A stretch of 64,000 bases of DNA from Candidatus Corynebacterium faecigallinarum (GCA_019120175.1 DWVP01000001.1:62001-126000), one strand, 5' to 3'. Positions 8,236 through 17,354 are shown, counted from the first letter of the stretch. Numbers and translations are program-made. The notes: generated from the letters alone by a model not told the origin.

Positions 8236-9303
8236 TCAGGGCTCGGTCGGCGCGAACACCCCGATCTGCGCGCCGACGGACTCGGCGTAGTGCAGCTGCT
8301 CCAACCACCCGTCAGCGCCGGCAACCACCCGGATGAACGGCCGGTTCGACGGGGCCTCCCTGGTACGGCCGGCGCGTGCCTCGAACCGCAGCCGGGCGTC
8401 GTGGCCGTCGCCGGTCAGCACCGTCAGATCCTGGTCCGGGGCTGCCAGTGATGCGCGGGCGGCGGTGAGCAGGTCGATCGTCTCGTCCAACGCCGCCACC
8501 AGGGCGTCCCGGTTGTTCTCGCACATCGCCCGCACCAACGCCGGGGCGGTGCCGGCGACCCGGGTGCCGTCCCGGAAACTGCTCGCCGCCAGGGACAGGG
8601 CCAACGCTCCGCCCTGGTCGGCGGTGATGGCCAGCGCCTCGGCCAGCACATGGGGTAGGTGGGAGATACGCGCCACCGCATCATCATGGGTGGCCGCCCG
8701 GGCCGGCACCACCGCCGCGCCCACCGTGTCGGCCAGCTCCACCACCTGCCGCCACACCGTGATCCACGGGTGAGGTGAGGTGGGGTCGGTGTCCGCCGCG
8801 CCGGTCTCTGCCGGGGCATTGTCGTGGGTGACCACCCACACCGCACCGGAGAACAGCCCCGTCGACGTCGCCGCCCAGCCCGAATCCGCCGTACCGGCCA
8901 TCGGGTGCCCGCCGACGAACCGTCCGGCCAGGCCCTTCTCGACCACCAGGGAGAGGATGTCGCCCTTCACGCTGGTCACGTCGGTGAGACCGCACCCCGG
9001 GGCATGCTCGGCGATCGCGTCGAGCATCGACGGCAGGGCCGGGAAAGGCACGCCGAGGACGATCAGGGCGTCCTGCTCCGCGGCGCGTCGCAGCGTGGTG
9101 GTGAGGTCACCGGAGACATCGAACCCCTCCTCGAGGGCGGCCTCAACCGTGGCCGACGAGCGGTTCCACCCGAAGGCGGGACGCCCGGCTGCGCGCAGGT
9201 CGCGCAGCAGGCTGCCGCCGATCAGACCCAGCCCCAGCACACATACGGGTGCGGGGTCGGAGGTCGGTACGGTGGGGGTCGCGGAGGGCAATTGGGTATC
9301 CAC
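8236..9303 (-). CDS. tyrA: Prephenate dehydrogenase
   Basis: Oxidative decarboxylation of prephenate (or NAD(P)-dependent oxidation of arogenate) in tyrosine synthesis. The N-terminal Rossmann motif VLGLGLIGG is near residues 22-30, LIVLGVPFPAL follows, the TDVTSVKG motif and GGHPMAGTADSGW (with the conserved catalytic-region His) come next, and the all-helical dimerisation domain follows with SHLPHVLAEALA. The length of 355 residues is usual. It starts at ATG 9303 and is divergent from the tadA operon, with 38 bases between the start codons, so the two promoters must overlap. Confidence 0.9.
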   Translation of the reverse strand: MDTQLPSATPTVPTSDPAPVCVLGLGLIGGSLLRDLRAAGRPAFGWNRSSATVEAALEEGFDVSGDLTTTLRRAAEQDALIVLGVPFPALPSMLDAIAEHAPGCGLTDVTSVKGDILSLVVEKGLAGRFVGGHPMAGTADSGWAATSTGLFSGAVWVVTHDNAPAETGAADTDPTSPHPWITVWRQVVELADTVGAAVVPARAATHDDAVARISHLPHVLAEALAITADQGGALALSLAASSFRDGTRVAGTAPALVRAMCENNRDALVAALDETIDLLTAARASLAAPDQDLTVLTGDGHDARLRFEARAGRTREAPSNRPFIRVVAGADGWLEQLHYAESVGAQIGVFAPTEP

Positions 9304-9341
9304 CTTTCAAGTGTGGCACAGGCCGACTACGGTTAGCGAGC

Positions 9342-9974
9342 ATGAACGGATTCGTCATCGCAGCACAGCTCACCGAGGGGGGCACCGGGGACTACAGTGC
9401 CGATGGTGCCGATGGTGCCGATGGCGCCGCAGCGTACGGTGGTGCCGCTCAGTGGCGCGTCCGCGTCCTGAAGCGTTCCGTGCCGGACGGCCTGGAGTCC
9501 CTGGTCCGAGACCTGCGGGCCCTGCGCTCGGCCGGAGTGCTGGTGGGGATGGTGTGTGTCGAGGACGACTGGTGCGCCCTGGTCCGTCCCGCCCCGGGTG
9601 GGGCCACGATGCTGCTGGGTGATGCCTCGGTGGTCGTCGAGGACGACGACGAGCCCGGCATCGACCTCGCCCGTGACATCCTCGACGAGCTCGACGTCGA
9701 CGGCCCCACCGACGAGGACATTGACGATGCCGACGACCCCGACGCCCCCTGGCCGGAGGGCGACTTCGACATGCTTTCCGACCTGGGCGTGGGGGAGCAG
9801 GTGGTCTCGGTGATCTTCGACGACGGTGAGATCCTGGCGTCCGACCAGCTGCTGCGTGTGGCCGAGGAGCTCGGCTTCGACGAGGAACTCGCCGAGGTAC
9901 TCGACGACCTGGGCTACGGCAGCGATGGCAGTGACGGCGGCGGGGATGACGACGGCGACGGTGGAGCCTGGTGA
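9342..9974 (+). CDS. tRNA adenosine deaminase-associated protein
   Basis: An acidic 210-residue protein sitting directly upstream of tadA, as is usual in actinobacteria, and matching the family named for that association. It starts at the ATG at 9342 (MNGFVIAAQL). It contains a short ADGADGADGA stretch caused by a 9-base tandem repeat near 9401, a central YxxVCxEDDW-like strand (MVCVEDDWCALVRP) and a very acidic region (EDIDDADDPDAPWPEGD). No catalytic motif is known to me. The last codons overlap tadA by four bases (GTGA), which implies translational coupling. Confidence 0.75.
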   Translation: MNGFVIAAQLTEGGTGDYSADGADGADGAAAYGGAAQWRVRVLKRSVPDGLESLVRDLRALRSAGVLVGMVCVEDDWCALVRPAPGGATMLLGDASVVVEDDDEPGIDLARDILDELDVDGPTDEDIDDADDPDAPWPEGDFDMLSDLGVGEQVVSVIFDDGEILASDQLLRVAEELGFDEELAEVLDDLGYGSDGSDGGGDDDGDGGAW

Positions 9975-10456
9975 TCGTCGGGTCCGGCCTGCCGCGTCCT
10001 GAACCAGAGGAACAGGACGCCGCCCTGATCGGCCGCGCCCTGGAGGTCGCAGCGACGACCCCGGGGCAGGACATCCCGGTCGGCGCCGTGGTCCTCGACC
10101 CCGCCGGACGGGAACTGGCGGTCGCGACCAACCGTCGGGAGGTCGACGCCGACCCCACCGCCCACGCCGAGGTGTTGGCCCTGCGCGCCGCCGCCCGCGT
10201 GCTCGGCGACGCCTGGCGACTCCAGGACTGCACCCTGGTGGTCACCCTGGAACCTTGCGCGATGTGCGCTGGGGCAGCCGTCGGGGCCCGGGTAGGACGT
10301 ATCGTCTTCGGCGCCTACGAGCCGCGCACCGGGGCGTGCGGTTCGGTGTTCGACGTCGCCCGTGACTCGCCACTGCATGCCGTGCAGGTGCGCGGCGGGG
10401 TGCGCCAGGAGGAGTGTGAAGAGCTCCTCACCAGCTTCTTCCGTGACTGCCGATAG
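9971..10456 (+). CDS. tadA: tRNA-specific adenosine deaminase
   Basis: A zinc-dependent deaminase that converts A34 to inosine in tRNA-Arg(ACG), the tRNA encoded at 890. The CDA-fold zinc site is complete: HAE at residues 65-67 (catalytic Glu) and PCAMC at 95-99. The length of 161 residues is usual. It starts with GTG at 9971, four bases inside the upstream gene. It ends before a spacer that holds the promoter and start of a small MT0933-type gene. Confidence 0.93.
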   Translation: MIVGSGLPRPEPEEQDAALIGRALEVAATTPGQDIPVGAVVLDPAGRELAVATNRREVDADPTAHAEVLALRAAARVLGDAWRLQDCTLVVTLEPCAMCAGAAVGARVGRIVFGAYEPRTGACGSVFDVARDSPLHAVQVRGGVRQEECEELLTSFFRDCR

Positions 10457-10579
10457 GGGTTCCCGCGAAGTGTCCTCCGGTGATTCCGGTCGGGGGTGGT
10501 GGCGGGGGAGACGCCTTTTCTCTACCATCGTAGGGTGGCAAGAGCGTTAACCCCATCAACCCCATTGGAGGGCTGCACC

Positions 10580-10756
10580 ATGGATCTCGGAAAGGCCGGA
10601 GACCTCGGCGACAAGGCCAAGAAGTTCGCAGGTGAGAACCGCGACAAGATCGAGAAGACCGCCGGCGACGCCATCGACAAGGCCAACCTCGGCGACAAGG
10701 GCGACAAGGCCAAGGACGCGCTGAAGAGCGGAATGGACAAGCTCACCGGCAAGTAG
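10580..10756 (+). CDS. Small MT0933/Rv0909-like putative antitoxin
   Basis: A 58-residue, highly charged protein made of repeating lysine/aspartate helical units (GDLGDKAKKFAG, GDKGDKAKDALKSGMDKL). It fits the MT0933_antitox-type family seen singly in many corynebacteria and mycobacteria. The ATG at 10580 has GGAGG eight bases upstream. No toxin partner is adjacent: tadA precedes it and a tRNA gene follows. A toxin-antitoxin role is therefore not supported here; a CsbD-like stress protein is the main alternative. Confidence 0.7.
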   Translation: MDLGKAGDLGDKAKKFAGENRDKIEKTAGDAIDKANLGDKGDKAKDALKSGMDKLTGK

Positions 10757-10770
10757 AGCGTCCTACCGTT

Positions 10771-10800
10771 TTGGCGCCACCGGCCGCCGTGTTGTACCTT
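10771..10800 (+). promoter_or_regulatory. Promoter for tRNA-Ser(CGA)
   Basis: TTGGCG (10771-10776), 18-bp spacer, TACCTT (10795-10800). The predicted start point falls at or one base before the mature tRNA 5' end, so the transcript would have almost no leader. Confidence 0.45.
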
Positions 10801-10807
10801 AGTCGGC

Positions 10808-10895
10808 GGTGGCGTGTCCGAGCGGCCGAAGGTACTCGCCTCGAAAGCGAGTGTGGGTAAAACCACCGGGGGTTCAAATCCCTCCGCCACCGCCA
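10808..10895 (+). tRNA. tRNA-Ser (anticodon CGA)
   Basis: Class II tRNA with a long variable arm. The acceptor GGTGGCG pairs with CGCCACC, the discriminator is G, and CCA is encoded at 10893-10895. The anticodon loop CTCGAAA gives CGA, and the T-loop is GTTCAAATC. Confidence 0.95.
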
Positions 10896-10897
10896 TA

Positions 10898-10946
10898 CAG
10901 CAAGCCCTCCCATCACCCACCGTTGTGGGGATGGGAGGGCTTGCTG
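10898..10946 (+). terminator. Terminator hairpin after tRNA-Ser(CGA)
   Basis: Perfect 17-bp stem (10898-10914 with 10930-10946) with a 15-base loop, starting two bases after the encoded CCA. There is no U tract. Confidence 0.7.
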
Positions 10947-11069
10947 CGTATCCGCGTCAGCTCCGGCAGTACACACGAAGTTGCCAGCCATTTTCTCTAC
11001 GATGGACACCCGTGGAAAGTTCTTGATGAAGAACTAGTGGAGAGCAGAAGGAAAAGTGGGTGAGAGTGC

Positions 11070-13712
11070 GTGGCGAAACTGTTGTTCCGCCTGGGCCGGT
11101 GGTCGTACATGCGCCGGTGGGTCGTCATCGGCATCTGGTTCCTCCTCGTCGCCGCGGTCGGTGGGGCGTCGCTGACCATCCAGAAGGGCTACAACGACAT
11201 CTTCGCCATCGAGGGGGTGCCCTCGCAGGACGCCACCGAGATGCTCATGGAGGAGTTCCCCGGCACCGACAACCCGGCGGAAGCCGCCGACGTCACCTTG
11301 GCGTTCAAGGCACCTGACGGCGAGTCCCTGGAGGACCCGCAGAACGTCGAGGTCGTCGACCGGGTGCTCGCCGAGATCAGGGACAACGTCGGTGACATCG
11401 CCGATCCGGACGCCCTGCTCAACCCCGTGGAGTCCAACCGGCAGCAGTCCGAGCTGATCATCTCCACCTCCACCGACATGGGCCTGCCGCGCGAGGTCGC
11501 CGAGGCCGACGCCGCCAACGTCGCCACCCTGAGCCCCGATGGCCAGATCGGTACCGCGTCCTTCTCCTTCGACGTGGACCTGCCGGCGGACGTCGACGAC
11601 GCCGACAAGGATGTCGTCAACGACGCCCTCGACATCGCCCGGGACGCCGGACTGCAGGCCGAGGCCGGTGGACCCGGTTTCGGCGACCCGATCGTCATCG
11701 AACCGATCAGTGAGGTCGTCGGCCTGTTCGCCGCCTTCATCATCTTGCTCATCGCCTTCGGCTCCATTGTCGCGGCGGGCATGCCGCTGATCAGCGCGGT
11801 CGTCGGTGTGGGTATCGGTGCCCTCGGCATCACCGGTGCGACCGCGTTCGTGCCGCTGAACAACATCACCCCGGTGCTGGGCATCATGCTGGGCCTGGCG
11901 GTGGCCATCGACTACGCCCTGTTCATCATGAGCAGGTTCAAGGACGAACTACGCCACGGACGATCACGGCCGGATGCCGCCGGGCTGGCCGTCGGCACCG
12001 CCGGCTCGGCCGTGGTGTTCGCCGGGCTGACGGTGATCATCGCCCTGGTCGGTCTGCGCGTCGCCGACATCGAATTCCTCAGCTACATGGGCTACGCCGC
12101 CGCAGGCACGGTCCTGGTGTCGGTGTTCGTGGCGCTAACCCTGCTGCCTGCCTTGTTGGGCGCCTTCGGCCACCGGGTGTTCGCGAAGGACGCCGCCTTC
12201 GGGGCGAAGATCGCCGCAGGGATGAGTGAGGTCGAGGCCGAGCGGGCCGTGGCGCAGTCCCTGGCTGCCGGTGCGCGCGGTGCCCGGCGCCGGAAGAAGG
12301 CGGAGCGGCAGCTGCGGAAGGCTGAGGCTGCCGCGGCTGTTGCGGCGGCTGAGGGTGAGGCCGGGGCGTCCGATGCTGCGTCCGGCGCTGGCACGCCGGG
12401 CACCGGCCGCGAATCGCTGGGTGTGCGCTGGGTGAAGCTGATCCACCGCGCACCCGGCGGAGTGCTGCTGGTCGTGGTGGTGTCGCTGGTGCTGCTGACG
12501 ATCCCGGCGATGAACCTGCAGCTGTCGCTGCCGTCGGACAAGACCTCGCCGGTGGAGACCACCCAGCGCAAGTCCGCCGAACTGGTGGAGGAGGGCTTCG
12601 GCCCCGGACGTAACGCCCCCTTCCTGGTCATCGTCAACACCGAGAACGTCGACCCGGACTCCGCGGCGCTGGCGCACCTGACCGGTGGCGGGGCCGGCGA
12701 CGGTGCCGGCGACGCCGGCGAGGGCGCTGTCGAAGGCGAGATCAGTGCGTCCGAAGCGGCGTTTGTGATGGTGAAGGACCGGTTGAGCAACAACGTCGGC
12801 GTCAAGCACGCGCAGCTCATCGGGGCGTCCGAGGACGGCACGACCGCGCAGATCCTGCTGACGCCGGACACCGGGCCCACCGACGAGCAGACCGTACAGC
12901 TGATCGGTCAGCTGCGCGCCACGCAGGAGGACATCGAGGCCGAGACCGGGGTGCACATGGGCATCACCGGGCTGATGCCTATCCAACAGGACGTCACCGA
13001 CCGGTTGTCGGACGCGATGCCGGTCTACCTGGCGCTCGTCGTCGGACTGGCACTGGTGTTGCTGCTGATGGTGTTCCGCTCACTGATGGTGCCGGTGATG
13101 GCCGCGGCAGGATTCCTGCTGTCGGTCGGCGCGGCCTTCGGTGTCACCGTGCTGTTCTGGCAGGAGGGCCTGTGGGGGATGATCAGCTCGCCCGGCCCGC
13201 TGATCAGCTTCATGCCGATCTTCCTCATCGGCGTGACCTTCGGGCTGGCGATGGACTACCAGGTGTTCATCGTCTCCCGGATGCGGGAGAGATACACCCT
13301 GCACAGTCACGAGGCTGCGAAGACCAGCAAGTACAACGCCGTGGAGGATTCCGTGATCGGCGGTTTCGGGCTGGGTGCCCGGGTGGTGACCGCCGCGGCG
13401 CTGATCATGATCTGCGTCTTCGCGTCCTTCATCGCCCAGCCGCTGCCGTTCATCCAGATCTTCGGCTTCGCACTTGGTGCCGCGGTGCTGTTCGATGCCT
13501 TCTTCATCCGGATGACGCTGATCCCCGCGTTGATGTTCCTGTGCGGACGGGTCACCTGGTACATGCCCAAGTGGCTGGACCGGGTGCTGCCGACGGTGGA
13601 CGTCGAGGGCGCGAAACTGGAGGAGGCCTACGAGTCCGGCGAGATCGAGCGTATGGAGGACGGGGAGTACAGGGAGGACAGTGCAGGTAAGGCGGACGCG
13701 ACCACCCGCTGA
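11070..13712 (+). CDS. MmpL/RND-family transporter
   Basis: An 880-residue inner-membrane transporter of the MmpL type, which in mycolic-acid bacteria exports trehalose mycolates or other lipids using the proton gradient. There are two repeats. Each opens with a single helix (about residues 15-37 and again near 465) followed by a porter domain and a five-helix bundle. The paired proton-relay motifs are VAIDYALFIMSRF (near 284) and LAMDYQVFIVSRM (near 729). An Ala-rich cytoplasmic stretch (about 380-445) separates the halves. It starts with GTG at 11070. Whether it is a CmpL1/MmpL3-type mycolate exporter or a more peripheral member cannot be settled here. Confidence 0.85.
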   Translation: MAKLLFRLGRWSYMRRWVVIGIWFLLVAAVGGASLTIQKGYNDIFAIEGVPSQDATEMLMEEFPGTDNPAEAADVTLAFKAPDGESLEDPQNVEVVDRVLAEIRDNVGDIADPDALLNPVESNRQQSELIISTSTDMGLPREVAEADAANVATLSPDGQIGTASFSFDVDLPADVDDADKDVVNDALDIARDAGLQAEAGGPGFGDPIVIEPISEVVGLFAAFIILLIAFGSIVAAGMPLISAVVGVGIGALGITGATAFVPLNNITPVLGIMLGLAVAIDYALFIMSRFKDELRHGRSRPDAAGLAVGTAGSAVVFAGLTVIIALVGLRVADIEFLSYMGYAAAGTVLVSVFVALTLLPALLGAFGHRVFAKDAAFGAKIAAGMSEVEAERAVAQSLAAGARGARRRKKAERQLRKAEAAAAVAAAEGEAGASDAASGAGTPGTGRESLGVRWVKLIHRAPGGVLLVVVVSLVLLTIPAMNLQLSLPSDKTSPVETTQRKSAELVEEGFGPGRNAPFLVIVNTENVDPDSAALAHLTGGGAGDGAGDAGEGAVEGEISASEAAFVMVKDRLSNNVGVKHAQLIGASEDGTTAQILLTPDTGPTDEQTVQLIGQLRATQEDIEAETGVHMGITGLMPIQQDVTDRLSDAMPVYLALVVGLALVLLLMVFRSLMVPVMAAAGFLLSVGAAFGVTVLFWQEGLWGMISSPGPLISFMPIFLIGVTFGLAMDYQVFIVSRMRERYTLHSHEAAKTSKYNAVEDSVIGGFGLGARVVTAAALIMICVFASFIAQPLPFIQIFGFALGAAVLFDAFFIRMTLIPALMFLCGRVTWYMPKWLDRVLPTVDVEGAKLEEAYESGEIERMEDGEYREDSAGKADATTR

Positions 13713-13726
13713 GCCTGGCGTTCCCA

Positions 13727-13818
13727 ATCCATCACACCTCTCGCGATTCCCACATGCTGATACCTGCAGGTCAGCGCTTTGGCGTCGCGGGTAGGAAAAC
13801 GCCGGAGGTGTGATGGAT
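13727..13818. repeat. 14-bp inverted repeat in convergent intergenic region
   Basis: ATCCATCACACCTC (13727-13740) is repeated inverted at 13805-13818, 64 bases apart, with partial similarity beyond both arms. The region lies between the convergent MmpL and siderophore-binding genes. It may be a bidirectional terminator or the trace of a small insertion; no transposase is recognisable. Confidence 0.45.
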
Positions 13819-13907
13819 AAGCGTCAAGTAGCTCGTGAGGCCCAGGGCCGGCGGCGATCGAGGATTTTGTCGGCCTGGTGGCTGCTCGGCGACCCTTTTC
13901 GGCGGCC

Positions 13908-14828
13908 CTATTCGGCGGCGGCGTCGAGGGCGGCGAACTGAGGCTCGAGGTGTGAGACGAGCCAGGGCACGGCGAGGATCGAAGGCTGGCTCAGGGCCAG
14001 CGCTTCCACCGTGTCGAAGGTGACGGAGGTGCCGTCCTGCGAGATAAAGGCGCGACCGCCTTCCTCGCTGACCTCCTTGATTTCCTCGGGGATGACCATG
14101 CCGAGGTCGGTGAGGAAGACATTCGCCGGATCCTCGTCGGCGGTGACCACGGCAGTGCCCTGGGGGCTCGCCTGGCCGAAGGCTGCGGTCGCCCCCTCGA
14201 GCGCGGGGTGGTTGCCCCGGGCATAGGCGATGGCCTGCTCGGCGTCTGCCACGAGACCCTTCGCCTCATCAGCCTTGCCGATGACCTCACCGGCGATCTC
14301 GGTGGACATGCGCCAGTCGTCGGTCCACGGGTTCTCGCCGATGACGGCGACAGTGGGGGCGATGGCGCTGAGCTTGTCGTAGGTCGCCTCGTCGGGGAGC
14401 CAGCTGGCGAAGATCACATCAGGGTCCGCCGCGGCGATCTCCTCGGTGACGGCACCGATCCCGTCGGCACCCGTCGAGTAACTCTCGAGCGTGCCGGGGG
14501 CCTCGCCGGACCAGGGGACCTCGGCGTCGAAACCGGAGGCGCGGAACTCCACGTCCACCGGTCGTCCCAGCGCGGCGAAAGCATCGGTGAAGGCGGGGGA
14601 GAAGCTGGCGATCGTCTCGGGGTTCGTGGGGACCTCGGTGGTGCCCATGATGTGCTCGATCTCGATCGTGTCGGACTGGTTGCTCGCCGATCCAGTCTCC
14701 GAGGAGTTGGAGCTGTCGGAGTCGTCGGAGGAGCAGGCCGTGAGACCGCCTGCGAGTGCGGCGGTGACGGTCAGGGCGATGGCGGTGGTCCGGACGCGAC
14801 GTCCGGCGCGGAAGGTGGGGATACGCAT
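13908..14828 (-). CDS. Iron-siderophore ABC transporter substrate-binding lipoprotein
   Basis: A 306-residue FecB/FhuD-type periplasmic-binding lipoprotein. The signal peptide ends in the lipobox LTAC (LTACSSDD, Cys near residue 32), then a Ser/Asp linker and a two-lobed binding domain. Recognisable pieces are IEIEHIMGTTEVP, where the family starts, PDVIFASWLPDEATYDKLSAIAPTV in the first lobe, and LSQPSILAVPWLVSHLEP at the end. It should bind a ferric siderophore outside the membrane and deliver it to an ABC importer. No permease or ATPase gene is adjacent, so it acts with a distant transporter. A DtxR-type iron box lies 37 bases upstream. Confidence 0.85.
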   Translation of the reverse strand: MRIPTFRAGRRVRTTAIALTVTAALAGGLTACSSDDSDSSNSSETGSASNQSDTIEIEHIMGTTEVPTNPETIASFSPAFTDAFAALGRPVDVEFRASGFDAEVPWSGEAPGTLESYSTGADGIGAVTEEIAAADPDVIFASWLPDEATYDKLSAIAPTVAVIGENPWTDDWRMSTEIAGEVIGKADEAKGLVADAEQAIAYARGNHPALEGATAAFGQASPQGTAVVTADEDPANVFLTDLGMVIPEEIKEVSEEGGRAFISQDGTSVTFDTVEALALSQPSILAVPWLVSHLEPQFAALDAAAE

Positions 14829-14864
14829 GAACAGGAATGGCAGTGGCAGTTCACCGCGCAGAAC

Positions 14865-14883
14865 ATAGGTTACCCTGACCTCA
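14865..14883 (-). promoter_or_regulatory. DtxR/IdeR-type iron box
   Basis: A 19-base element with core ATAGGTTACCCTGACCTCA. It matches most positions of the DtxR consensus TWAGGTWAGSCTWACCTWA, including both AGGT and ACCT half-sites. It sits just upstream of the siderophore-binding gene, where iron-loaded DtxR would repress. Confidence 0.7.
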
Positions 14884-14909
14884 TCCCCCCCCGAGGCTGG
14901 TGGTGATGT

Positions 14910-16205
14910 CTACCGCCCACGCAGCTCCGGGGCCTTGTTGGCGTAGTAGCGGCCGAGGAACTCGTCCCGGTAGTCCTCGAAGCGTCCCTCCTCGATGGAG
15001 GTCCGGATGTTGTTGGTCAGCGTGACCATGAAATGAATGTTGTGCAGGGTACACAGCGTGCCCGCCAGGAACTCCTTGGCGCGTAGCAGGTGGTGGATGT
15101 ACGCCCGGCTATAGCTCTCGTTGACGTATCCGCCGGTCTCCGTGTCGATCGGGATGAAGTCACGGCGGTGGCGTCCGGCCATGAGGTTCAGACGTCCGTC
15201 CAGCGTGTACACGCCACCGCGCCGGGCGAGGCGGGTCGGGGCGACACAGTCGAAGGTGTCCGCACCTGCAGCGATGGCGGTGAACAGGTCGTCCGGCTCG
15301 GAGATGCCCAGCATGTGGCGGGGCTTGTCCTCCGGAAGTTCGTCGCAGACCCAGCCGGCGATGGTGCCGAGGTTCTCCTTCTCCAGGGCGCCGCCGATGC
15401 CGAAGCCGCCGAAGCCGCGGCGTCCGGCGTCCTCTGCCTCCTTCGACAGGTCCACGAGGCCACGGGCAGCTTTGCGCCGCAGATCCTCGTACTGCGCGCC
15501 CTGCACCACACCCCACAGCGACTGCAGCGGACGGTGCGAGCGCTCGGTCGTCAGCCGGTCGTGCTCAACGAGGCAACGACGCGCCCAGCGGTGCGTCCTG
15601 TCCACGGACTGCTCCTGGTACAGGCGGGTGTCGACCAGGGTGGTCAACTCGTCGAAGGCGAACATGATGTCCGCGCCGAGACCGTGCTGGATCTGCATCG
15701 ACTTCTCCGGGGTGAAGCGGTGTGTCGAGCCGTCGATGAAGGACTTGAAATCCACCCCGTCCTCGTCGACCAGCGCCATGCGCTCCTTCTTCACCGCGCG
15801 GATGTCGGCCTCGGTGAGGTTCGCCAGGTCCATGGCCAGCACCTTGCGGAAGCCGGAACCCAGGCTCATCACCTGGAATCCGCCGGAGTCGGTGTAGGTC
15901 GGGCCGTGCCAGTTCTCGAAGGCGGCGACCCCACCGGCGGTGTCGACGATGTCCTCGCCGGGCTGCAGGTAGAGGTGGTAGGCGTTCGACAGGATCGCCT
16001 CGGCACCGGTGGAGCGGACCTGCTCGGGCGTCAGTGTCTTGACCGTGGCCTTGGTGGCGACGGGGATGAATGCCGGGGTCTGGATGTCGCCGTGCGGGGT
16101 GTGGATCACCCCGGTGCGTCCGTGGGACGGCGTGCCGTCGACGGTGCCGTCCCCGCCGATGCGGGTGCCGAGGTCGAAGGAGGTGTCGGACGCAGGTTCA
16201 GTCAT
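14910..16205 (-). CDS. tgt: tRNA-guanine transglycosylase family protein lacking the canonical zinc cysteines
   Basis: A 431-residue Tgt-fold enzyme that exchanges G34 of GUN-anticodon tRNAs for a queuosine precursor. Catalytic elements are present: the nucleophile-region motif TDSGGFQ, MAFDEL-like FAFDELTTL, GGFGIGG, and the second Asp in FDCVAPTR. The C-terminal zinc site, normally three Cys in a CxCxxC motif followed by His, reads DTETGGYVNESYSRAY here, with no Cys at all; the later LHNIHF retains His. The start at 16205 (MTEPASD) is preferred over 16265. A glutamyl-Q tRNA synthetase gene in the same window (21692) supports a working queuosine pathway. Confidence 0.85.
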   Translation of the reverse strand: MTEPASDTSFDLGTRIGGDGTVDGTPSHGRTGVIHTPHGDIQTPAFIPVATKATVKTLTPEQVRSTGAEAILSNAYHLYLQPGEDIVDTAGGVAAFENWHGPTYTDSGGFQVMSLGSGFRKVLAMDLANLTEADIRAVKKERMALVDEDGVDFKSFIDGSTHRFTPEKSMQIQHGLGADIMFAFDELTTLVDTRLYQEQSVDRTHRWARRCLVEHDRLTTERSHRPLQSLWGVVQGAQYEDLRRKAARGLVDLSKEAEDAGRRGFGGFGIGGALEKENLGTIAGWVCDELPEDKPRHMLGISEPDDLFTAIAAGADTFDCVAPTRLARRGGVYTLDGRLNLMAGRHRRDFIPIDTETGGYVNESYSRAYIHHLLRAKEFLAGTLCTLHNIHFMVTLTNNIRTSIEEGRFEDYRDEFLGRYYANKAPELRGR

Positions 16206-16334
16206 GGTTGACCAGTGTATCCGGTGGGTAGGCTCTGGTCCGAGCACCGGGAGCTGAAGCCCCACGGCGTCCGGATTCTCACGCGGCTACCCTCGGGAAC
16301 CAGCAGAACCCCCGCGACGAAGGAGCATGACCCC

Positions 16335-17348
16335 GTGAACACCGCCCGCCAGATCGTCCTCGCCAGCCGTCCGAAAGGTGAGCCGACCTCGGAGAACTTC
16401 CGCACCGAGACCGTCGAACTGCCTACCCCGGGTGAGGGCGAGGTGGAGCTGAAGGTCCGCTACCTCTCGCTGGACCCGTACATGCGCGGACGCATGAGCG
16501 ACGCGAAGTCCTACGCCGCACCCGTCGAGGTCGACGGCGTGATGACCGGTGAGACCATCAGCGAGGTCGTGGCGTCCAACCACCCGCGCCACAATCCCGG
16601 TGACCTGGTGCTGGGCATCACCGGCTGGGTCGACGGCGCCGTCATCCACGGTGACAAGGTCCGTCCGCTGGTCAGTTACGGCGCCCCGGAGACCACCACC
16701 CTCGGCGTGCTCGGGATGCCCGGCTTCACCGCGTGGTCGGGCCTGAAGTTCATCGGCAAGCCGAAGAAGGGGGAGACGGTCGTGGTCGCCGCGGCGTCCG
16801 GCCCGGTCGGCACGATGGTCGGTCAGCTCGCCCAGCAGGTCGGGGCCCGCGCCGTGGGCATCGCCGGCGGACCGGAGAAGTGCGCCTTCGTCCGAGACGA
16901 GCTCGGCTTCGACGCTGTCGTCGACCACCGCGACCCCGACTTCGCCGCGAACCTCGCCGCTGCCTGCCCCGACGGTATCGACATCTACTGGGAGAACGTC
17001 AGCGGGGCGGTGTGGGATGCCGTCCTGCCGCTGCTCAACCTGTACTCTCGTGTCCCGGTGTGTGGACTGGCGGCCCAGTACAACAACGGTGGTCTCGGCG
17101 ACCGTGACCGGCTGCCTGCGACGATGGGCGTCATCCTGTCGCAGAGCGTGACCGTCCGTGGGTTCATCCAGACCGAGTTCGCCGCCGACCACTGGGGCGC
17201 CTTCCTCGCCGAGGTCGGACCGCTCATCGCCGACGGCTCTATCAGCTACCGCGAGGACATCGTCGAGGGCCTGGAGACCGCCCCGGAGGCCTTCGCCGGC
17301 ATGCTCACCGGCGGAAACTTCGGCAAGTTGCTGGTGAAGGTGAGCTGA
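16335..17348 (+). CDS. NADP-dependent MDR-family oxidoreductase (CurA/leukotriene B4 dehydrogenase-like)
   Basis: A 337-residue medium-chain reductase without zinc ligands. The N-terminal GroES-like region has YLSLDPYMRGRM, a hallmark of the alkenal/one oxidoreductase branch. The cofactor domain carries AAASGPVGTMVGQLAQ (AxxGxxG type) and the double strand GIAGGPEKC. Members reduce activated C=C bonds such as 2-alkenals or curcumin using NADPH. The GTG at 16335 follows AGGAG by nine bases; an ATG at 16327 opens only a three-codon frame. It is divergent from tgt and followed six bases later by a MOSC gene. Confidence 0.85.
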   Translation: MNTARQIVLASRPKGEPTSENFRTETVELPTPGEGEVELKVRYLSLDPYMRGRMSDAKSYAAPVEVDGVMTGETISEVVASNHPRHNPGDLVLGITGWVDGAVIHGDKVRPLVSYGAPETTTLGVLGMPGFTAWSGLKFIGKPKKGETVVVAAASGPVGTMVGQLAQQVGARAVGIAGGPEKCAFVRDELGFDAVVDHRDPDFAANLAAACPDGIDIYWENVSGAVWDAVLPLLNLYSRVPVCGLAAQYNNGGLGDRDRLPATMGVILSQSVTVRGFIQTEFAADHWGAFLAEVGPLIADGSISYREDIVEGLETAPEAFAGMLTGGNFGKLLVKVS

Positions 17349-17354
17349 GGGGCT

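Noticed and set aside
10580..10756. Toxin-antitoxin system around the MT0933-like protein
   Set aside because: No toxin gene is adjacent; neighbours are tadA and a tRNA.
13813..13920. Short plus-strand frame starting MDKRQVAREAQ after the inverted repeat
   Set aside because: It might hint at a transposase start, but it has no recognised motif and runs into the neighbouring gene. Too short to call.
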